A DNA stretch of 64,000 nucleotides from Rotaria sp. Silwood1 (Eukaryota > Rotifera > Eurotatoria > Philodinida > Philodinidae), in NCBI GenBank assembly GCA_905250075.1, contig CAJNOP010000003.1, positions 1,562,395-1,626,394 on the forward strand, in the 5' to 3' direction. A program made the translations under genes and the position numbers. Position 1 is the first letter of the stretch. The number at the start of each line of letters is the position of its first letter. Positions 22,741 to 36,757 of this stretch are shown piece after piece. A model generated the notes under the pieces. That model worked only from the letters and a program-made list of their open reading frames with translations. It searched no databases and was not told the DNA's origin.

Positions 22741-25454
22741 TTATCTATAAACTACACATTTTCTTTTTTTTATAATCAAGATATATTCCGTTTTTACCTT
22801 CTATTTTTTAATTATCATCTTATGTTTTTGAATCGTAATATCATTCGGTTACATCAGAATACATCATGCTTTTGTATGCATTAGTTACGTTTTTCTTTTG
22901 AATCAAAAGAAACAAAAGTAATTGCGAAATCATCATTTATGACGGTATGTTTTTTACAAACAGCCACATAAAAAGTTAAGACAAAGAAAAACAAACTCAT
23001 TCAATTTTGGTACGAATCTTAAACAAGGAATAATTTCAAAAATGTTTGCTACTAATAAATATCATCGAGAATATTTAAACTAGCAATGAATTCAAATTAA
23101 TACTTCGAAGTACATAAAAATGTGTTCAGTCATGTTTAAGAAATGACTTTGAAAAGTTTAAAATTTTCTACATGATGCTATCGACAATGAAATATACGTT
23201 ATTCAACTTCCAAAATCTTAAATATGTATGACAATCTAATTTTTGAATCGTGCATTCTGTATTTTATTGATACTATGAAATCAAGAAGAAATCACACATA
23301 TTTTACTGGAACATATGTTTGTATTAGAAGAGATTCGTGTTAACTGTAGCTGAAATTTATCTAAAAGTCAAAGAGGTGTAGGTGATATGGAAACGATATA
23401 CCACAAAATAATACTTAATTAAGCAAAATATAACCAAACGTTTATATTTACTTATAGAGTACCTGTTTCATTCTGATCATCGTTTGCAATTAAATATGCA
23501 CAAATTTAGATTTAAAACAAATTTGAATATAATGCTTGTTACAATGAAATTCACTAAGCTTTAAGTTAGGTCGATTAGCCACCAGAATACTTTTTAATCG
23601 GTATTGTTTACGATTTACTTTATAAATTTAACAAATGAAAATTAAAATGAGACACAGTGAACAACAAAGTGAACGTTAGACGAACAAATAAAAGTAAGCT
23701 TTTTCAAGATTTTAATAGTAACTTATATATTTTGATTAATGACCAGTTCTTATGGTTAAAAAAAATTGTCCCAGCTGCTAAACTTATTAGAAAAACTTGA
23801 TTGTAGAAATATCGAATAGAACTACTGCTCTTTTGATTTATAAACAAATTCGTCGTTGTACAAAAAATTACTATTTCTTTTACGCTAATCGTTTTCCGAA
23901 AAGACATCTTCAGGTTTTCACTAATTCTATAGCGAGACAATTTTCAGAGAATGTTCTTTCATATCTGGGACATACAACTAAGTCAGTGTAAATGCTTAAA
24001 AACTGAGATACTGATTTTTCGTGGAAAATTGCATCAAGTGATGTACTATTTCACAATTTTTTCACAAGAGCCTAGAGTAAGGGTTCTTCTGAGAGATTTT
24101 CCGTCAGTCTTATTGTTAGTTAAGTATAAGAAACTAATATTTCTTTGAAAAAAATATCGGCTTTGATAGAAAAGAAGCCATGCCTATACGCTCGATAAAA
24201 ATTGTCTACTATGTGAAACAATAAAATGAACAGTTTCGTATAGAGATCAAATTTATCAAAGATTAAATCTTAACTTTTAGTGTCTGATATACATTCTTTT
24301 TTCAAAAAGACGTCTTAGCAATAGGCTTTAATAACTGGTATGATAAAAACGTACACACCAAAAAACAAATCATACTTGCTGTTAAAGTGCGGATTGTCTG
24401 TATGGTACGTGCTCGTAATGCATATCTCTGTTAAAGACTTCTGGTCATTTAAATAATCAACTAAAAACTGATGTTTTTTTTATATACAATATCTGCTTGA
24501 CACAGATCACACATATGATCATCCGTATAAAAGCACCGTTATCTTATTTCATGTCAATATTTCGCCTTATATCTATTAGGATGGTAAAATGCTATATTTT
24601 GACGAAATATTTTTCTATAAATCTGAATTTTTCTTTATAAATCTTTTAACATTTTCATAAAGTAAACCATCTTAGTTTTGCAAATCTTATCAATTGTTGA
24701 TATCTATTTTGAAACTGATAACAGTCAAGATTCATCAAGATGAAAATGAATTATTCTATAGTTTTATTGTCATTTTTCACAATCTAAACCTTGTTCATAA
24801 GTAGAGTGCGTCAGGTTGGTCCCGAATTCGAATGCGGTCAGATCGTAACCAGAAATTTTTCTGTTAACCGAGTTCATTTCCTGAAATTTTGGTTCCGATG
24901 ACTCTATTCATAAGTATTATTCTGATTTACCAAGCAAAAGAGACGGAAATATACTCTCTAACAGACTTACGACAGTGCCTTGTTTTTCTTATACAAACTC
25001 ATTAAAGTCATTCGATTTAATTTTATCGTAAATTCATGGAAAAATACCTTTTAATTATCAAATAAATTATTATTCATACATTTACTAAATAATTATTAAA
25101 TCAAAACTTAACCTACTTAATTTCATTTACTATTATTATGGTCTACTTGAAATAAACTATTATCTATAAAAATAAAACTTTCTTCTCTGTCCTTACTATC
25201 TATACTTCATCAATATTATGCAACAAACATGTTAACGACAAAAAAAAGGAAAAAAAAACCTACCTCTTTATATGAATTTGATATGCTTACATTTTGTTGT
25301 AGCGTGATGTTTAGATGTATATAGTTAAATAAATAAAACTCATACGCTTCTCTCTTTATTAAATATACGAGATAAAATATATTTTATCTTTATTATTAAA
25401 ATAGCAACAAAAAAAAAGAAACAACTGACGAATATTCAAACTTATTACATACCT
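22741..25454. other. Intergenic region, no gene recognised
   Basis: AT-rich sequence between the CYLD-like gene and the NRF-6-like gene. Open frames are short and unlike known proteins. A partial copy of the GAGTGCGTC-containing dispersed repeat lies near 24803-24905. The last 200 bases before 25455 are very A/T-rich and presumably hold the promoter of the acyltransferase gene. Confidence 0.55.
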
Positions 25455-28400
25455 ATGCGTAGTAACATGTCGACGTCAATTTCTTCGATGAAGTTTCTAT
25501 TTTTTACATTTATTATTCTTATTTTCTTTATTGGATTTAATAATGGGCAAAAAATGATGAATATCAAGGCAGAAAATCCATCACCAGTTTGTCTAAAAAC
25601 GAAGGAAGCAAAGGCTATGGTTAGTACTTGTCAACCAGATGGTGATCGATTTTGTTATTTAACGGAGGCTATTGAATTGATTCTTTTTGGTGAAAGACAA
25701 AATAGAACAGATCTAGAAACACTTGTTAATATTGTGCCCGACCATGAAACACTTAATTGGTTCGTTTTAGCGGGACTTCAACAATTGTTTCTTTTCTCTC
25801 AAAATAATCCAACACTCGTACCTGGTGAGCTATAAAAAACGAAAAAAAAATGAATAAGATTGAGAGAATCTTTTTTTGTTTAGATGATTTTCAAGTAATA
25901 TACGATGATCTTCTTCGACTAGCAACACTTCTGGCAGAAAATGGTTCAACAGCTATCTTTTGGAGAGATTTAAAATGTTATATAATACGTTTTGTTAATC
26001 GTTCCAATGCTATCAAACTTCTTGGATTCTATTTTCGTGATGCACCAAAAAATGTCAAGACGTATATTAATGAGGTTTATCTTCAAGATGTTAAAGATAA
26101 AAATTGTAAAAGAGCATTAAGTTTATGGTTTGATTCCATTACAAATCCAGGAGAAAATACTTGGGCATTTCGTCTATTTGATGCAAGTGGAAAACCTCCG
26201 ACTAATCTTTTAGCTGCTAATACAAATTGGCTTGGTAATTGGAATAGCTGTCATAAAGTCAAGTATTTGAATGAATCATCTGAATTTCAATTCAAAGGAC
26301 GTTATTGTCGAGCTAAAGTTCGTGCTCAACCTTCCTTACTGAGTTTAGCTGGTGGTTCACTTGAAGGTTTTCCTGGTAATCCAGAAGAATTAGCTGCTAT
26401 TGATCTTGGTTTATGTGTACCAGATTTTTGTGGAAATGAAGATGTAGCATCAGTTGTTAATAATACTGTTCGATTATTAACAATTCATCAATTAACTAAT
26501 ATTCGACACGTTGATGATGTATTATGTGAAAGTCCAGCTGAACCAGATGCACCATATTATTTTACATTAGTGCTTATTACAATTTTAACAGTCATTGTTA
26601 TATTAGCAACATTATATGACTGTTTTTTTCGTGTCGTATTAAATAAACCATATGCAACAATAAGTACGTTATCAATACAAAATATTCATACATTATGCAA
26701 CTTTGCGTCATCACATGAACAACCACAGGCAATTTTTCATAAACATTTAAGATCTTATCAATATCAATTTTCTAATCGTCTTCAATTACATGGAATTAGT
26801 TATCCATCAGAAGCTGAAAGAACTAATGTATTGAAAAGTCGAAAACATTGGTATAATCATATTATTTATAAATTTCATCAAATCGCTATTGAACTTTCGG
26901 CTTATACAGCTATCCTTAAACCAATGTCAAGTACAGGTAAACAAAATTCTAAAATTTCTAAAAATTAAAATATAAACTAAAATCAAGGTTCTTGATGAAG
27001 GAGCTCTACCCACAATGTTCAACTTTCTGCCAATCTTTTACAGTTTCGTGATAGCTTTGGACAGTATTCAGATTCTGAAATACCATTCGTTTTTTTCTGG
27101 CAGATAACTTTGTTGCAAAGTGAATAGAATTAAGGGGTAGATGGTCTGGCAACAGTCAGTCTGCTATGGGAGGGGTCGAATCACAATCGATTTCGTTTTT
27201 CCTCCGCTGGTCACCACTTTTGAACATGTTGAAATTCAGATCTAAGATGGACTTTTGATGAACTATAATAAGTACATCGTCATAAAGAAAGTGAATTTAA
27301 TCATTTATTTTAGGTGCAATGAAATGTTTAAATGGTATTCGTGTTCTTTCAATGATATGGATCGTATGGGGTCATACATATAATTATATTGGTGATCAAA
27401 GTTATTTTTTACTGACTCAAAATGCACTTGATTTATTAGATTTACAAAAAGAACGTGCAGATGCACAAATTATCATTAATGCATTATATGGTGTTGATAC
27501 ATTTTTTCTTATCAGTGCTATGTTAGTTACATTATCATTAATGCGTATGTTTAAAAAAAGTGGTATGCCTAAATGGTATTTTTGGCCCATGATGTATCTT
27601 GAACGTTATTTACGTCTTGTACCACCATATATAATGATATTTTTATTATATATATATGTTGTACCGCATATTGGTCGGGGACCATTATGGACAGCAGACA
27701 ATTTTCCAATGAAAAATTCTGATTGTCATCATTATTGGTGGGCTTATTTTATTTTAGTTAATAATTTTGTACCAGGAGGAAAAGGTACACGATGTTTGGG
27801 ATATTATTGGTATGTCTCAAATGATTTTCAATTATTTGTTATAGCACCTATTCTTATTGTACCATTATATTATTTTCCAGTAATTGGTTCATTTATGTTA
27901 TTTGGAATTTTAGCTGCAAGTTCTTGTATATTAGGATTTAATATTGCAAACACTTATCGCTATGGACAAATTCTTCCAACCCTTCAAGCTATATGGGAAG
28001 GTAAAAAAATTTCTATTGAAAAGCAAATTAATTATTTTTATCTTTGTTTTTATAGATACTTATATAAAACCATATTGTCGTGCTGGTCCGTATGTTATTG
28101 GTATTGTACTTGGTTATATATTTTTTAAAACTGATAAAAAGAAAATATATTTACATCCAATATATCATTTAATATGTTGGGCATTAACAATTGTTTTTAT
28201 GACAACAAGTATATTTGGTAATTGGAGAAATCATGAAGCAGGTGCTACACCAATGACTACTGCAGTATATGTAATTTACTTTGTTTTATCTCGTATTGCT
28301 TGGCCATTAGCTATAGCATGGATTATATTTTCATGTTATAAAGGACTTGCACCACTTATTGATAGTATGTTATCATGGCGTGGTTTTACATTTTTTGCCC

Positions 28401-28615
28401 ATACTTCATATACAACTTATTTAATACATCCAATGATCATGGTTTATTATATGTTTGCTCAACAAAGTTTATTTCATGCAACTGATATAACATTACTTTA
28501 TTTATTTTTTGGTCATTTAATATTTGCATTATTACTTGGATTTCTAGCACATGTTATATTCGAACGTACATTTGGTGTTCTTATTGGATTAATTTTACCA
28601 AAACGTAAACGATAA
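25455..28615 (+). CDS. NRF-6-like membrane acyltransferase
   Basis: Four exons in one phase-consistent chain: 25455-25824, 25884-26936, 27314-28000, 28056-28615 (889 aa). An N-terminal hydrophobic segment (FLFFTFIILIFFIGF) acts as signal or anchor. A Cys-containing extracellular NRF domain follows (CRAKVRAQPSLL, LGLCVPDFCGNEDVASVV), then a membrane segment near residue 365-385. The acyltransferase-3 domain starts at KCLNGIRVLSMIWIVWGHTY, with VDTFFLISAMLV and later YIKPYCRAGPYVIGIVLGY, the signature of nematode NRF-6 (nose resistant to fluoxetine) proteins. It has about ten membrane helices. Family members are thought to move or acylate lipids and affect drug uptake; the substrate is unknown. 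The third intron carries a dispersed repeat. Length and motif order look complete. Confidence 0.9.
27045..27235. repeat. Dispersed repeat in NRF-6-like intron (relative at 32875-33090)
   Basis: Both copies contain in order TGATAGCTTTGGACAG / TGATAACTTTGGACAG, GCAAAGTGAATAGAATT / GCGAAGTGAATAGAATT, and TTTCGTT..TCCTCCGCTGGTCAC / TTTCGTT..TCTCCGCTTCGGTCAC. Both lie inside introns. No protein coding seen; family unknown. Confidence 0.65.
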
Positions 28616-28995
28616 ATTAATGAAATAAACAACAATGACATATTTTTTAGTTTTTTCCAATTTTTTTTTAAACTGCAAACAAAGAGTTGTTTATTTTTGC
28701 AACTTTTTAGAAAAAAATAGCCCACTGATACCTATATATATACACATTTATAAAAATCATTGATATTTCTTGTTTTTCTGTACATATTGTTGGTCGTGAT
28801 TAAGAGGAAAATATCACAAGAAACATACAGACACAGACAAGGGTAATTTAGAAAAAAACAAAAACAAAAAAAAACGAAAACGAAAAACTGTTCGTTAACA
28901 TACAACTAAGAAGAGACAAAGTTGACGTGTAAAAACAAAACAAAAATGTGTTGCATCAAATATATGAAAAAAGAACAACAGCTACAAATAAATTA
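28616..28995. other. Short intergenic space between convergent genes
   Basis: The NRF-6-like gene (+) and the ZYG11-like gene (-) end facing each other with 380 bases between stop codons. The space is A/T-rich and presumably holds the two 3' UTRs and polyadenylation signals. Nothing else seen. Confidence 0.6.
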
Positions 28996-31900
28996 TCAAA
29001 TTTCAAGTCCATCATTAGGGGCAATGTCCATGGGAATTGGTGGATCATAAAAACTATAGAAGAAAAAAATATGAAAATTATTAAATTTTAAGAAGATTAA
29101 TATTACCGTTGAACGTTAGCAAGAGCTGCTTGAGCTAAATTTCTTATTGGTTCACTCATTTTATCACTGTATAAAATTTGAGATAGTAACGGTTCACCAT
29201 TTTCACTCCGCACTAATGTACAATATTTTTCCGCTAGAAATAAAAAACACTAAATGAAATCTTCATTTTTGTTTTGTTTTGTTCATTATGAAAATCAAAA
29301 AAAAAAAGGAAATATTCAAAAAATAGAGAATCCATGTATACGCATGATTCTACGTGTTACTATATACCTGAACTACAAGAAGAAAGTTGCTCGAACCGAA
29401 GTTAAAGATTAGAGTTCAATGCTCTATGTTTTTAAGCGAATTATCTTATAAACCATCAATCAGAACATGATTCAAGTGAGATGACCAGTAGAAAGTGCTG
29501 GTCATCAGCTAATTAAATCAAAAATCGAGTATTGAAAATTTTTCTAGATGCGATACGAATAAATTCTAGAATAGTTTTCTCTAGGTTAGGAGCAAAAAAT
29601 CCTTGGTCTGTCACATCTTTAATTGGTAAAAAGATTAAAATAATCTTTAACATTCCATCAGAAATAGTATTTGTACTAAATATTTTGTTACGCTTTGTTA
29701 AGAATCCATTAACAATGACATGTTATACAAGTAATTTTCATAAACAATAGTTAATTTATTCTAGTAAGACTCAGTTAATCATTCAGCATTTAATAAAATC
29801 TCAAAATTTCAGTTTCCGTTTGATATTATATAGATATATATATTTCTTCGCTGCACTTGATTCAGAATAATTTTTTCTTTTCCTCGTCGGTCAATACTAT
29901 TTATTCATTTTTCTTCTATCTTTTTGTTAACATACAATATTCGAATGATTTTCACATTAAATGTTCAATAAAGAAAGTAAACTTTCAGAAAACAGATTAG
30001 TCTCTTTTTAAAGATCATCTACTGTTTGCTACTAAAACTTATGATCAAAACCTACGGAGAACAGTAGTTAAATTTGTCATTGCCCAAACAGCCCACATAA
30101 TACAACCGCTTGGATAATTTTCATTCAATAATCTTAGAATAGGTGATAATGATCGATAATTAATTGTTCGTTGTCTATGTAAATCCCATGTTTGTACAGA
30201 ATCATAAATTTCTTGATTAACAATATATTGCTCAATACTTGAACTAATTGTCCATGCTTCAAGTCCATCGGAAAGTATATTTGCAAGAATACCACCACAA
30301 TTATATGGTATTTCAATATCATTTTCTTGTGATCGTTTTAATAAAATTCTATTTATAATTAGAAATTAATATAAAATTCAAAGTTTGAAAAAAGTTCTAA
30401 CCTGAATTTTTCCATATGTAAAGGAGTAACAAGGTAATGCCTTAATTCTTTTACTTCAGCAACATTCCCTAGTAAACCTAATATATTTCGTACAAGATCA
30501 CGTTTATCCGACCATAAATCTAAACAATCATGAAATGTTTGTAAACCATTATTATCTTCAATAAATCGTCGACAATTTTCAGCTGTTTCATCTGTTATGT
30601 TCCATAGTAAAGTCCAAGCAACTTCAACTATTTCACAACTAGTTTTTTTTATTAAAAAACGACGAACTATTCCCACAGCAACCTAATATAGAAATTTTTT
30701 TTAAATAAGTAATTAAAAATCAAAAGAAAAGTTTTGTTTTTATTTACTTCAATAGCACCAGCTTGTCCAATAAATAATTTTTCTTGACCATCAACACTAC
30801 ACGCCACATGATTAAGTACTGATAATGCATTATGAAGTAAATTTTGTTCATGTACAACATCATCATTTAAATATAGTTGAATGAATTTGATAAGAACAAT
30901 AACAGTTTGTTCGAAAGCACTCATCTAAAGAGTTCAAAAATAAAATCCACTATGTTTATTGTCTTAGTATAATAAAGTTAAACAGTTGTCTAGAACTAGT
31001 AAGACATAAAAGATCTCGATATAAAATATCCTTATGTCATTTTCCATTCAGAATAATACGTTTGACCAATACTATTCTATAGTTTTTTTTAAACACTTGT
31101 CAAATACGCTCAATATTTAGTTTCTCAAAAATTGTTTTCAATACAACAAATTCATTGCACACATCATTTTTTTAAATTCTTTAATGTTTTTTATTATCCA
31201 CACTTGGTTCTTATCTATTGAAATATTCCACTTTGACTACTTACAATATGATTGGGTACATGCATTTGCATACGAGATATAGTTAATAGGCCATTACGAA
31301 TCATCTAAATATAATCGAAAAATATGATAATACTTCATCGATATAAAAAATCTTATTCTATTTACTGGTGAGTGTTGAAGATGAGCATTCATTGCATTTA
31401 ATATAGTAACAAGTAATCGTTTTAAATAATCATTATATTTTTCCAACATTATGTCCGATTCACTTTGAAATGAATCAACAACATAATATAAACATGCGCT
31501 ACCTGATGTTTGAAGACTACGATCATATAAATGTTTTTCCATACCATCCATTACTAACTAAACATAAGAAATTTGATGAATATTCTATCTTTTTTTGTTT
31601 TGAATTTCAATAGATATCTAACTTTTCCTGCATCAAATGGGTTTTGAATGGTATAATGATTGTATAAACGAAATAAATGTGCCATTATATGTGTTAACAT
31701 ACTTGGTCGTTCAATATAATGAGAAAGGGATATCATTAGCATTTCTTCAGTATGCTCACCAGTTATCTAAATTATAGATATAAAGTTTACAAAAGTGAAT
31801 CTTGATTTAAAAACTATCTGTTAGAATTTATTAATTTTCGATGCTAAGTATTGTACAAATATGAGAAGATAATGATCAACGTGAGGATATTTATACACAT

Positions 31901-34566
31901 GAAAGATTGAATTAGGAATTTGAACTGAAACTTTTATTTCTATTCTATAGAAATTTTCAATTGTAGAATTCTTCATTTATTATTGGTGAGTTGTTTTTTG
32001 AATATAGAACTAATTGAAATAAGTAGTTATGCTGGTAACAATTCATTCGAATACCAGCTAACTATAAAATAAGGTGACATCAAATAAGTTTTCCTTCAAT
32101 TGGTAAATATATCGAAAAGTCTGTATTATTTTACGTAAAAAATATGTCGCTTTAATAGAGACTGATGTCAACACTTCTTATAACACATTAAAGCCAAAAC
32201 CATTGTAGATTCACTTTCCAACGGATATTATCTATATGAAGAATCGATATCATATAAACCTCATGACATATATTTGTTCCTTTTTTCATGATCTAATCAA
32301 TAAAAGATTGAACGGTAGAAGAAAAAAATCATCAAATTTTTGAAAATAGTAGAATAATGTACGTTCATTATATATTCTTCTAAACATACATATAATTCAC
32401 CGAAAAACAATATGTTCCTTTACTCAACGCGTATTGCCTACATTCTGTTTTCTGTGCAATAGAGTATAGATAAAATATAGCAGATGTTCTGTACATTTGA
32501 CTTATGCTTAATGCATCTACCATTGAAAACACTAAATCTAGTCTATATATTCATGTCATATAACACAAAACATTAGGATAATTCCATTTTGCTTAAAATT
32601 ATACACAAATTAGCAAGATTTCAGTGAATATTTGCGAGTGGCATAAGTCCTATTGGGGAATTTCTCATAACCCAACGTGAATATATTGTCTTATATATTT
32701 GTCATGTAATGACATATTAACTCGCATGATTTGCCCTTTCAATATTTTAGTGTATGTTGAAATTTATCTGTCGTTGTATTTGTGCTCATCAACTAGGTAT
32801 GTTCATTTCGTTGTATGCAATACTCGATTATGTCACTGCACGTACCAAGTTTTTTGATTACGAGAATGTTTCTTCCTTCATGATAACTTTGGACAGAAAT
32901 AAGAACCATTTGCATTTGTCTTGTAGAAAGTGAAATACAAATAAATACGTATGCAATGTTATAGCGAAGTGAATAGAATTGGAGAGGTTTTTGATGAGAG
33001 ATTGCCTGCTGACAAATCATCTGTTGCCAAAGTAGCTTGGTCACAGTAGGTTTCGTTCTTCTCCTTCTCCGCTTCGGTCACTACTTCAAGCACTCCAAGA
33101 ATGAAATTGCCTTCTGCAGAACCTTTAGCTCCTCTCGTCTCTCTGACAAATATTTACAAACGTGACATATACATATAAATCTGTGATCGTTCGTATTATC
33201 TCACCCTTCTCTCCTTTCAAATCACTGAGATACTCTATCTGTTATTTTCTTCATTTCTTGCCTATTGAATTACCAAGAGATTCATATTAACTTGCAACTT
33301 TTTATATTAATATCAATATGTGACAGTATTCAAATGGTTGAAACTTACCTTTTTTGCCGGTAACCATTGTCTAGCTGATCCTCTTTCATCAACATCAAAT
33401 AATCCAAGGAAATCTAATTCATGTTTTAATAGAAGTAAACCGGCTATACTCGATTGTATTGTAAAATTTCTAAAAAGACAAAAAATATTTCTCAACATAA
33501 TTCAAAATCAATATAAATCTGTTTTTTTTTATATACTCGTGATCATCAATTGAAAGTTCTTTTCTTATATAATTTAATTCTTCATTCTGATCAAATGAAA
33601 AAGCTCCTGCTAAATTTGTACCACTTATATCTAATGAAAGTAATTTTGGTAATGATCGTATTAATTTCGCTAATGTTATTGTCGGTCTCGAATAATTTTG
33701 TGATTCTTGTATACGACGATTAAATGATATATCAAGTAATACTAATGTTGATAAACAACATATTGAATCAATTGATGATTCAATAACTGTAGGTAAGATA
33801 TCATAAAGTATTAATGAATGTATTTGTTTAAAACAATCAATATATGTTAAATTTTCAATAGCTGAATTTCTTGATAAATCAATATAACGTGTTTGTTCAC
33901 TTGATTGTATTAATGAATGATAAAAAATTTCTTCAATTAAATCATTCGACATTGTATGATGTATACCTTCTAATGAAAGATATTTTAATTTTGGCTTGGT
34001 TAAAAAACATTTTGTATCAATATGATTTGTTGGAAAAAAATCAATTAAATTTATTTTTCCATCTATTTTATTTTCTGTTTGTCCAAGATATAATGTTGTT
34101 AAACGAGGAAAATATTTTGTTAATAATTGTAATATTTCATATGTTATATTACAATCACGTAAATCAATTGTTTCAATTAATTCATGTGATAATAAATATT
34201 TTGATATAGATTGATTTGTTATAAATGCACATGAACGAAAATAAAGTTCACTTAATTGAATAACTACTTCTGATCTAAGTAACAAAAAAAAACCAAGTTT
34301 AAAATAAAATAGAAAATTTTTTCTATTGCTATTTACTTTATTCTCTTTTTTTGACCAATATTATTAAATAATGAAAGAAAATAGTCAGTTGAGTTCGATG
34401 AATCTATTCGTTTCGCATTAACTATTGTTTTAAGTAATAAATTCCCTAAACGTGTTGATAAACATGATAATTCTGGTATATAAATATTTTGATTAGAAAC
34501 TACAGGTAATAAATAATTAGATAAATAATGTATACCAATTTCAGTCAGATTTAGTGGATCATGCAT
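28996..34566 (-). CDS. ZYG11/ZER1-family CUL2 substrate receptor (LRR + armadillo)
   Basis: Eleven exons on the minus strand, all phases consistent: 34566-34337, 34274-33537, 33469-33349, 31766-31623, 31557-31366, 31304-31245, 30924-30748, 30682-30402, 30348-30056, 29233-29107, 29053-28996 (806 aa). The N-terminal half has leucine-rich repeats (LPKLLSLDISGTNLAG, STLVLLDISFN). The C-terminal half is armadillo-like and matches ZYG11B/ZER1: WTLLWNITDETAENCRRFI, LVRNILGLLGNVAEVKELR, NYRSLSPILRLL and EKYCTLVRS. Family members are substrate receptors of Cullin-2 E3 ligases that read glycine N-degrons. Length is near the vertebrate 740-770 aa. The first exon may begin earlier, since an acceptor lies at 34596-34597 and the frame is open to 34595. 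The 1.6-kb intron at 31767-33348 holds a dispersed repeat. Confidence 0.88.
29385..29600. repeat. Dispersed repeat in ZYG11-like intron (relative at 46320-46570)
   Basis: Shared words between the two places: CAATCAGAACATGATTCAAG / CAATCAGAACATAATTCAAG, then AAATCAAAAATCGAGTATTG exactly, then a TCTAGATGCGATAC / TTTAGATATGATAC segment. Here it lies in an intron of the ZYG11-like gene; the other copy is intergenic. Confidence 0.7.
32875..33090. repeat. Dispersed repeat in ZYG11-like intron (relative at 27045-27235)
   Basis: Second copy of the repeat described at 27045, in the 1.6-kb intron between the LRR half and the armadillo half of the ZYG11-like gene. Same orientation on the plus strand as the other copy. 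Confidence 0.65.
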
Positions 34567-34799
34567 TATTTTTTTTATTTTTGGTTTTTTTAAATCTAAA
34601 AAGAAAGGCAAGGAAACACTACTTCAATTATTCAGACACAAACACCATTAGGTTCAATAATGCACGTTAATTAATCATAAAATGAGCAGCTTCAAAATTT
34701 CAAAATCAAAACAAAAAGAAACTATCACCAAAAAAACAAAATGGAATATTTGTTCGTTATTCAGACTAGGCTGCAATTGCATTCAATCAAGAATAGCTA

Positions 34800-36559
34800 T
34801 CAATGATAGCTCAGTTCAGTATTGCCATCTTTTGTTGTCAATTTAACAACAGATCCATTCACTGGACGTGATGATGGATCAATAACCCATTTATAAAATA
34901 ATCTAAAAACAGAAAACTATTTTATTTTCAAATTTCTAATTTTTATACATACTCAGCGATATATTCAAGTGGTGTCCATGTACTTGTATCTGCTTTCGGC
35001 ATCCATTTACGATTCATTGGAGTATCTAATGTTATCCTAAATGATGAATAATTATTACCTCTGATATATTCCCAATAACATATTGCACAAGAGTAATCAA
35101 GTGTGACGTTAGTTTTTTTTGTCTTTATCTGTTTATCTCTTATTTACGTCTGACTCATCATCGAAAAAAAGAATGAAATAAACATACGGTGCAATCGTAA
35201 GAACTGATGAATTTTTTGGCATGCCACTATCCGATGCTGCCAAACTTTTGCCAATATGTATTGTAGCTGCTTTAGCTGCACCATAACCAATCATACCTAG
35301 TCGAGTAAAAATTTATTTAGAAAATCTTATATTTTCGTTTCTTATTTTTTAATAATCTAACCTGGTGTTGCATCAAGAGCAGCTGCAGCACCAGAAAGAG
35401 CTAATAAACCATTTTCTTTAAGGAATTTACTAGCTAATGATGCAGCAATCAATGTTGAATTAACACTTTGTTTAAAAACCAAATCAGAATTTTTAATAAA
35501 ATCTTTGAATTAGAATAAATTATTTTCATTAAATTAAAACAAAAAAATTATTTTAGATTTACTTTTATCATGAGCATTTCCTCCAGCCCAACCACCAGCA
35601 ACATTTAAAATAGCTTCAACTGGTTCACCATTTAATGATGATTGAATTTCTATATAAATCATCAAAAAGAAAAGATAATTAAACTTCTCTTTTTTTTTCG
35701 TTTATTTACGTTCGGTGATGAATTCAGCTTGTTTCTCAAGATTTTCAGCATCGCCAAGAGTAATACTGACGTCAGCCTGTTCACTTTTCTTTAAATCGAT
35801 TGATGTTACTTTCTAATAAAATAAAAGAAAACATTTCAAGTAAATGAAATAAATTAAAAAATAATTGATTTTACAAAATCTTTGCTTTTAAAATAGCGAA
35901 CTAAACAATCACCCAAAGCTCCACGTCCTACAATTAAGAAAACAGTATGATATTTTCAAATCGTAAATAAAATTTTATGAACTTATAAATTTCAAAAATC
36001 TTATAATGAATTCTACATGATTTCTCTTTTCCGAATGGTATCTTTTTGAATTAATTTTTCAGCCAGGTCCAGAAATACGAACTATTATTGATTATAAAGT
36101 TCGGGAGAGTAGTAGGAACTTGAAAGTAGGAATCTAACAGAGCTCGTTGCGTCCAAATTTGATAGACGCAGACTCGGTTGATCAAATATTTTTCAGATCC
36201 TATCGATCCATACGTTGATACTCTCAATGAAATTCTTTAATTGGAACTAGATAGTGGCCTCGCCAATACGAGATACTTGTGCTTGGTATTTTGTATTCAG
36301 TGACTAGTGCAACCTACATATCTCTCAGACTACTACAAGCCATTGGATCTAAAGTTTTTGCACCTGGACCTCGGACCAAACCGACGCACTCTAAAATCCG
36401 GTGACTGGCTCTGCTCAGCTATGATCTGAATGAGACAAATATAGCCATCGAATCTGGGCGTCAGAATCATTGATCTCGGCTTCAAATATTTGATAATGTT
36501 GTTTTTCTTTACGTAATTTTTAACTACAAACCTCCATAAACAATAATTTGTTTTGACAT
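34800..36559 (-). CDS. QDPR: Dihydropteridine reductase
   Basis: Eight exons on the minus strand: 36559-36532, 35927-35875, 35812-35710, 35649-35563, 35502-35362, 35296-35188, 35036-34953, 34902-34800 (235 aa; human about 244). It is a short-chain dehydrogenase that uses NADH to regenerate tetrahydrobiopterin for aromatic amino acid hydroxylases, in the cytosol. Visible signatures: the dinucleotide loop IIVYGGRGALGD, the family motif [33 protein letters not shown] with the active-site Tyr followed four residues later by Lys (YGAAK), and [15 protein letters not shown] near the C-terminus. The glycine loop is split by the first intron (604 bp), which holds a dispersed repeat. Nothing is broken. 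Confidence 0.95.
36150..36330. repeat. Dispersed repeat in QDPR intron 1 (relative at 16710-16880)
   Basis: Second copy of the repeat described at 16710: CCATACGTTGATACTCTC, TTTAATTGGAACTAGATAG, then GTGACTAGTGC. Nearby, the inverse complement contains GAGTGCGTCGGTTTGGTC, similar to 24806 (GAGTGCGTCAGGTTGGTC). The arrangement suggests a longer, rearranged element. Confidence 0.5.
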
Positions 36560-36757
36560 TGTTCTACCTTATTGTTTATTTATCTGAAAAAAAACAGCTG
36601 AAAAGCAAACTATGAATGAATAAAGAACAGCATTCTTCTCCATTTTTAATCAATAGTTATATCACAGTTAATAAGAATATAATATGATATATAAATACAG
36701 AAAAATAGCTAAAAAAAGAAAAATATCTCGATTACAAAGCAAACCAGTGTAATTGTT

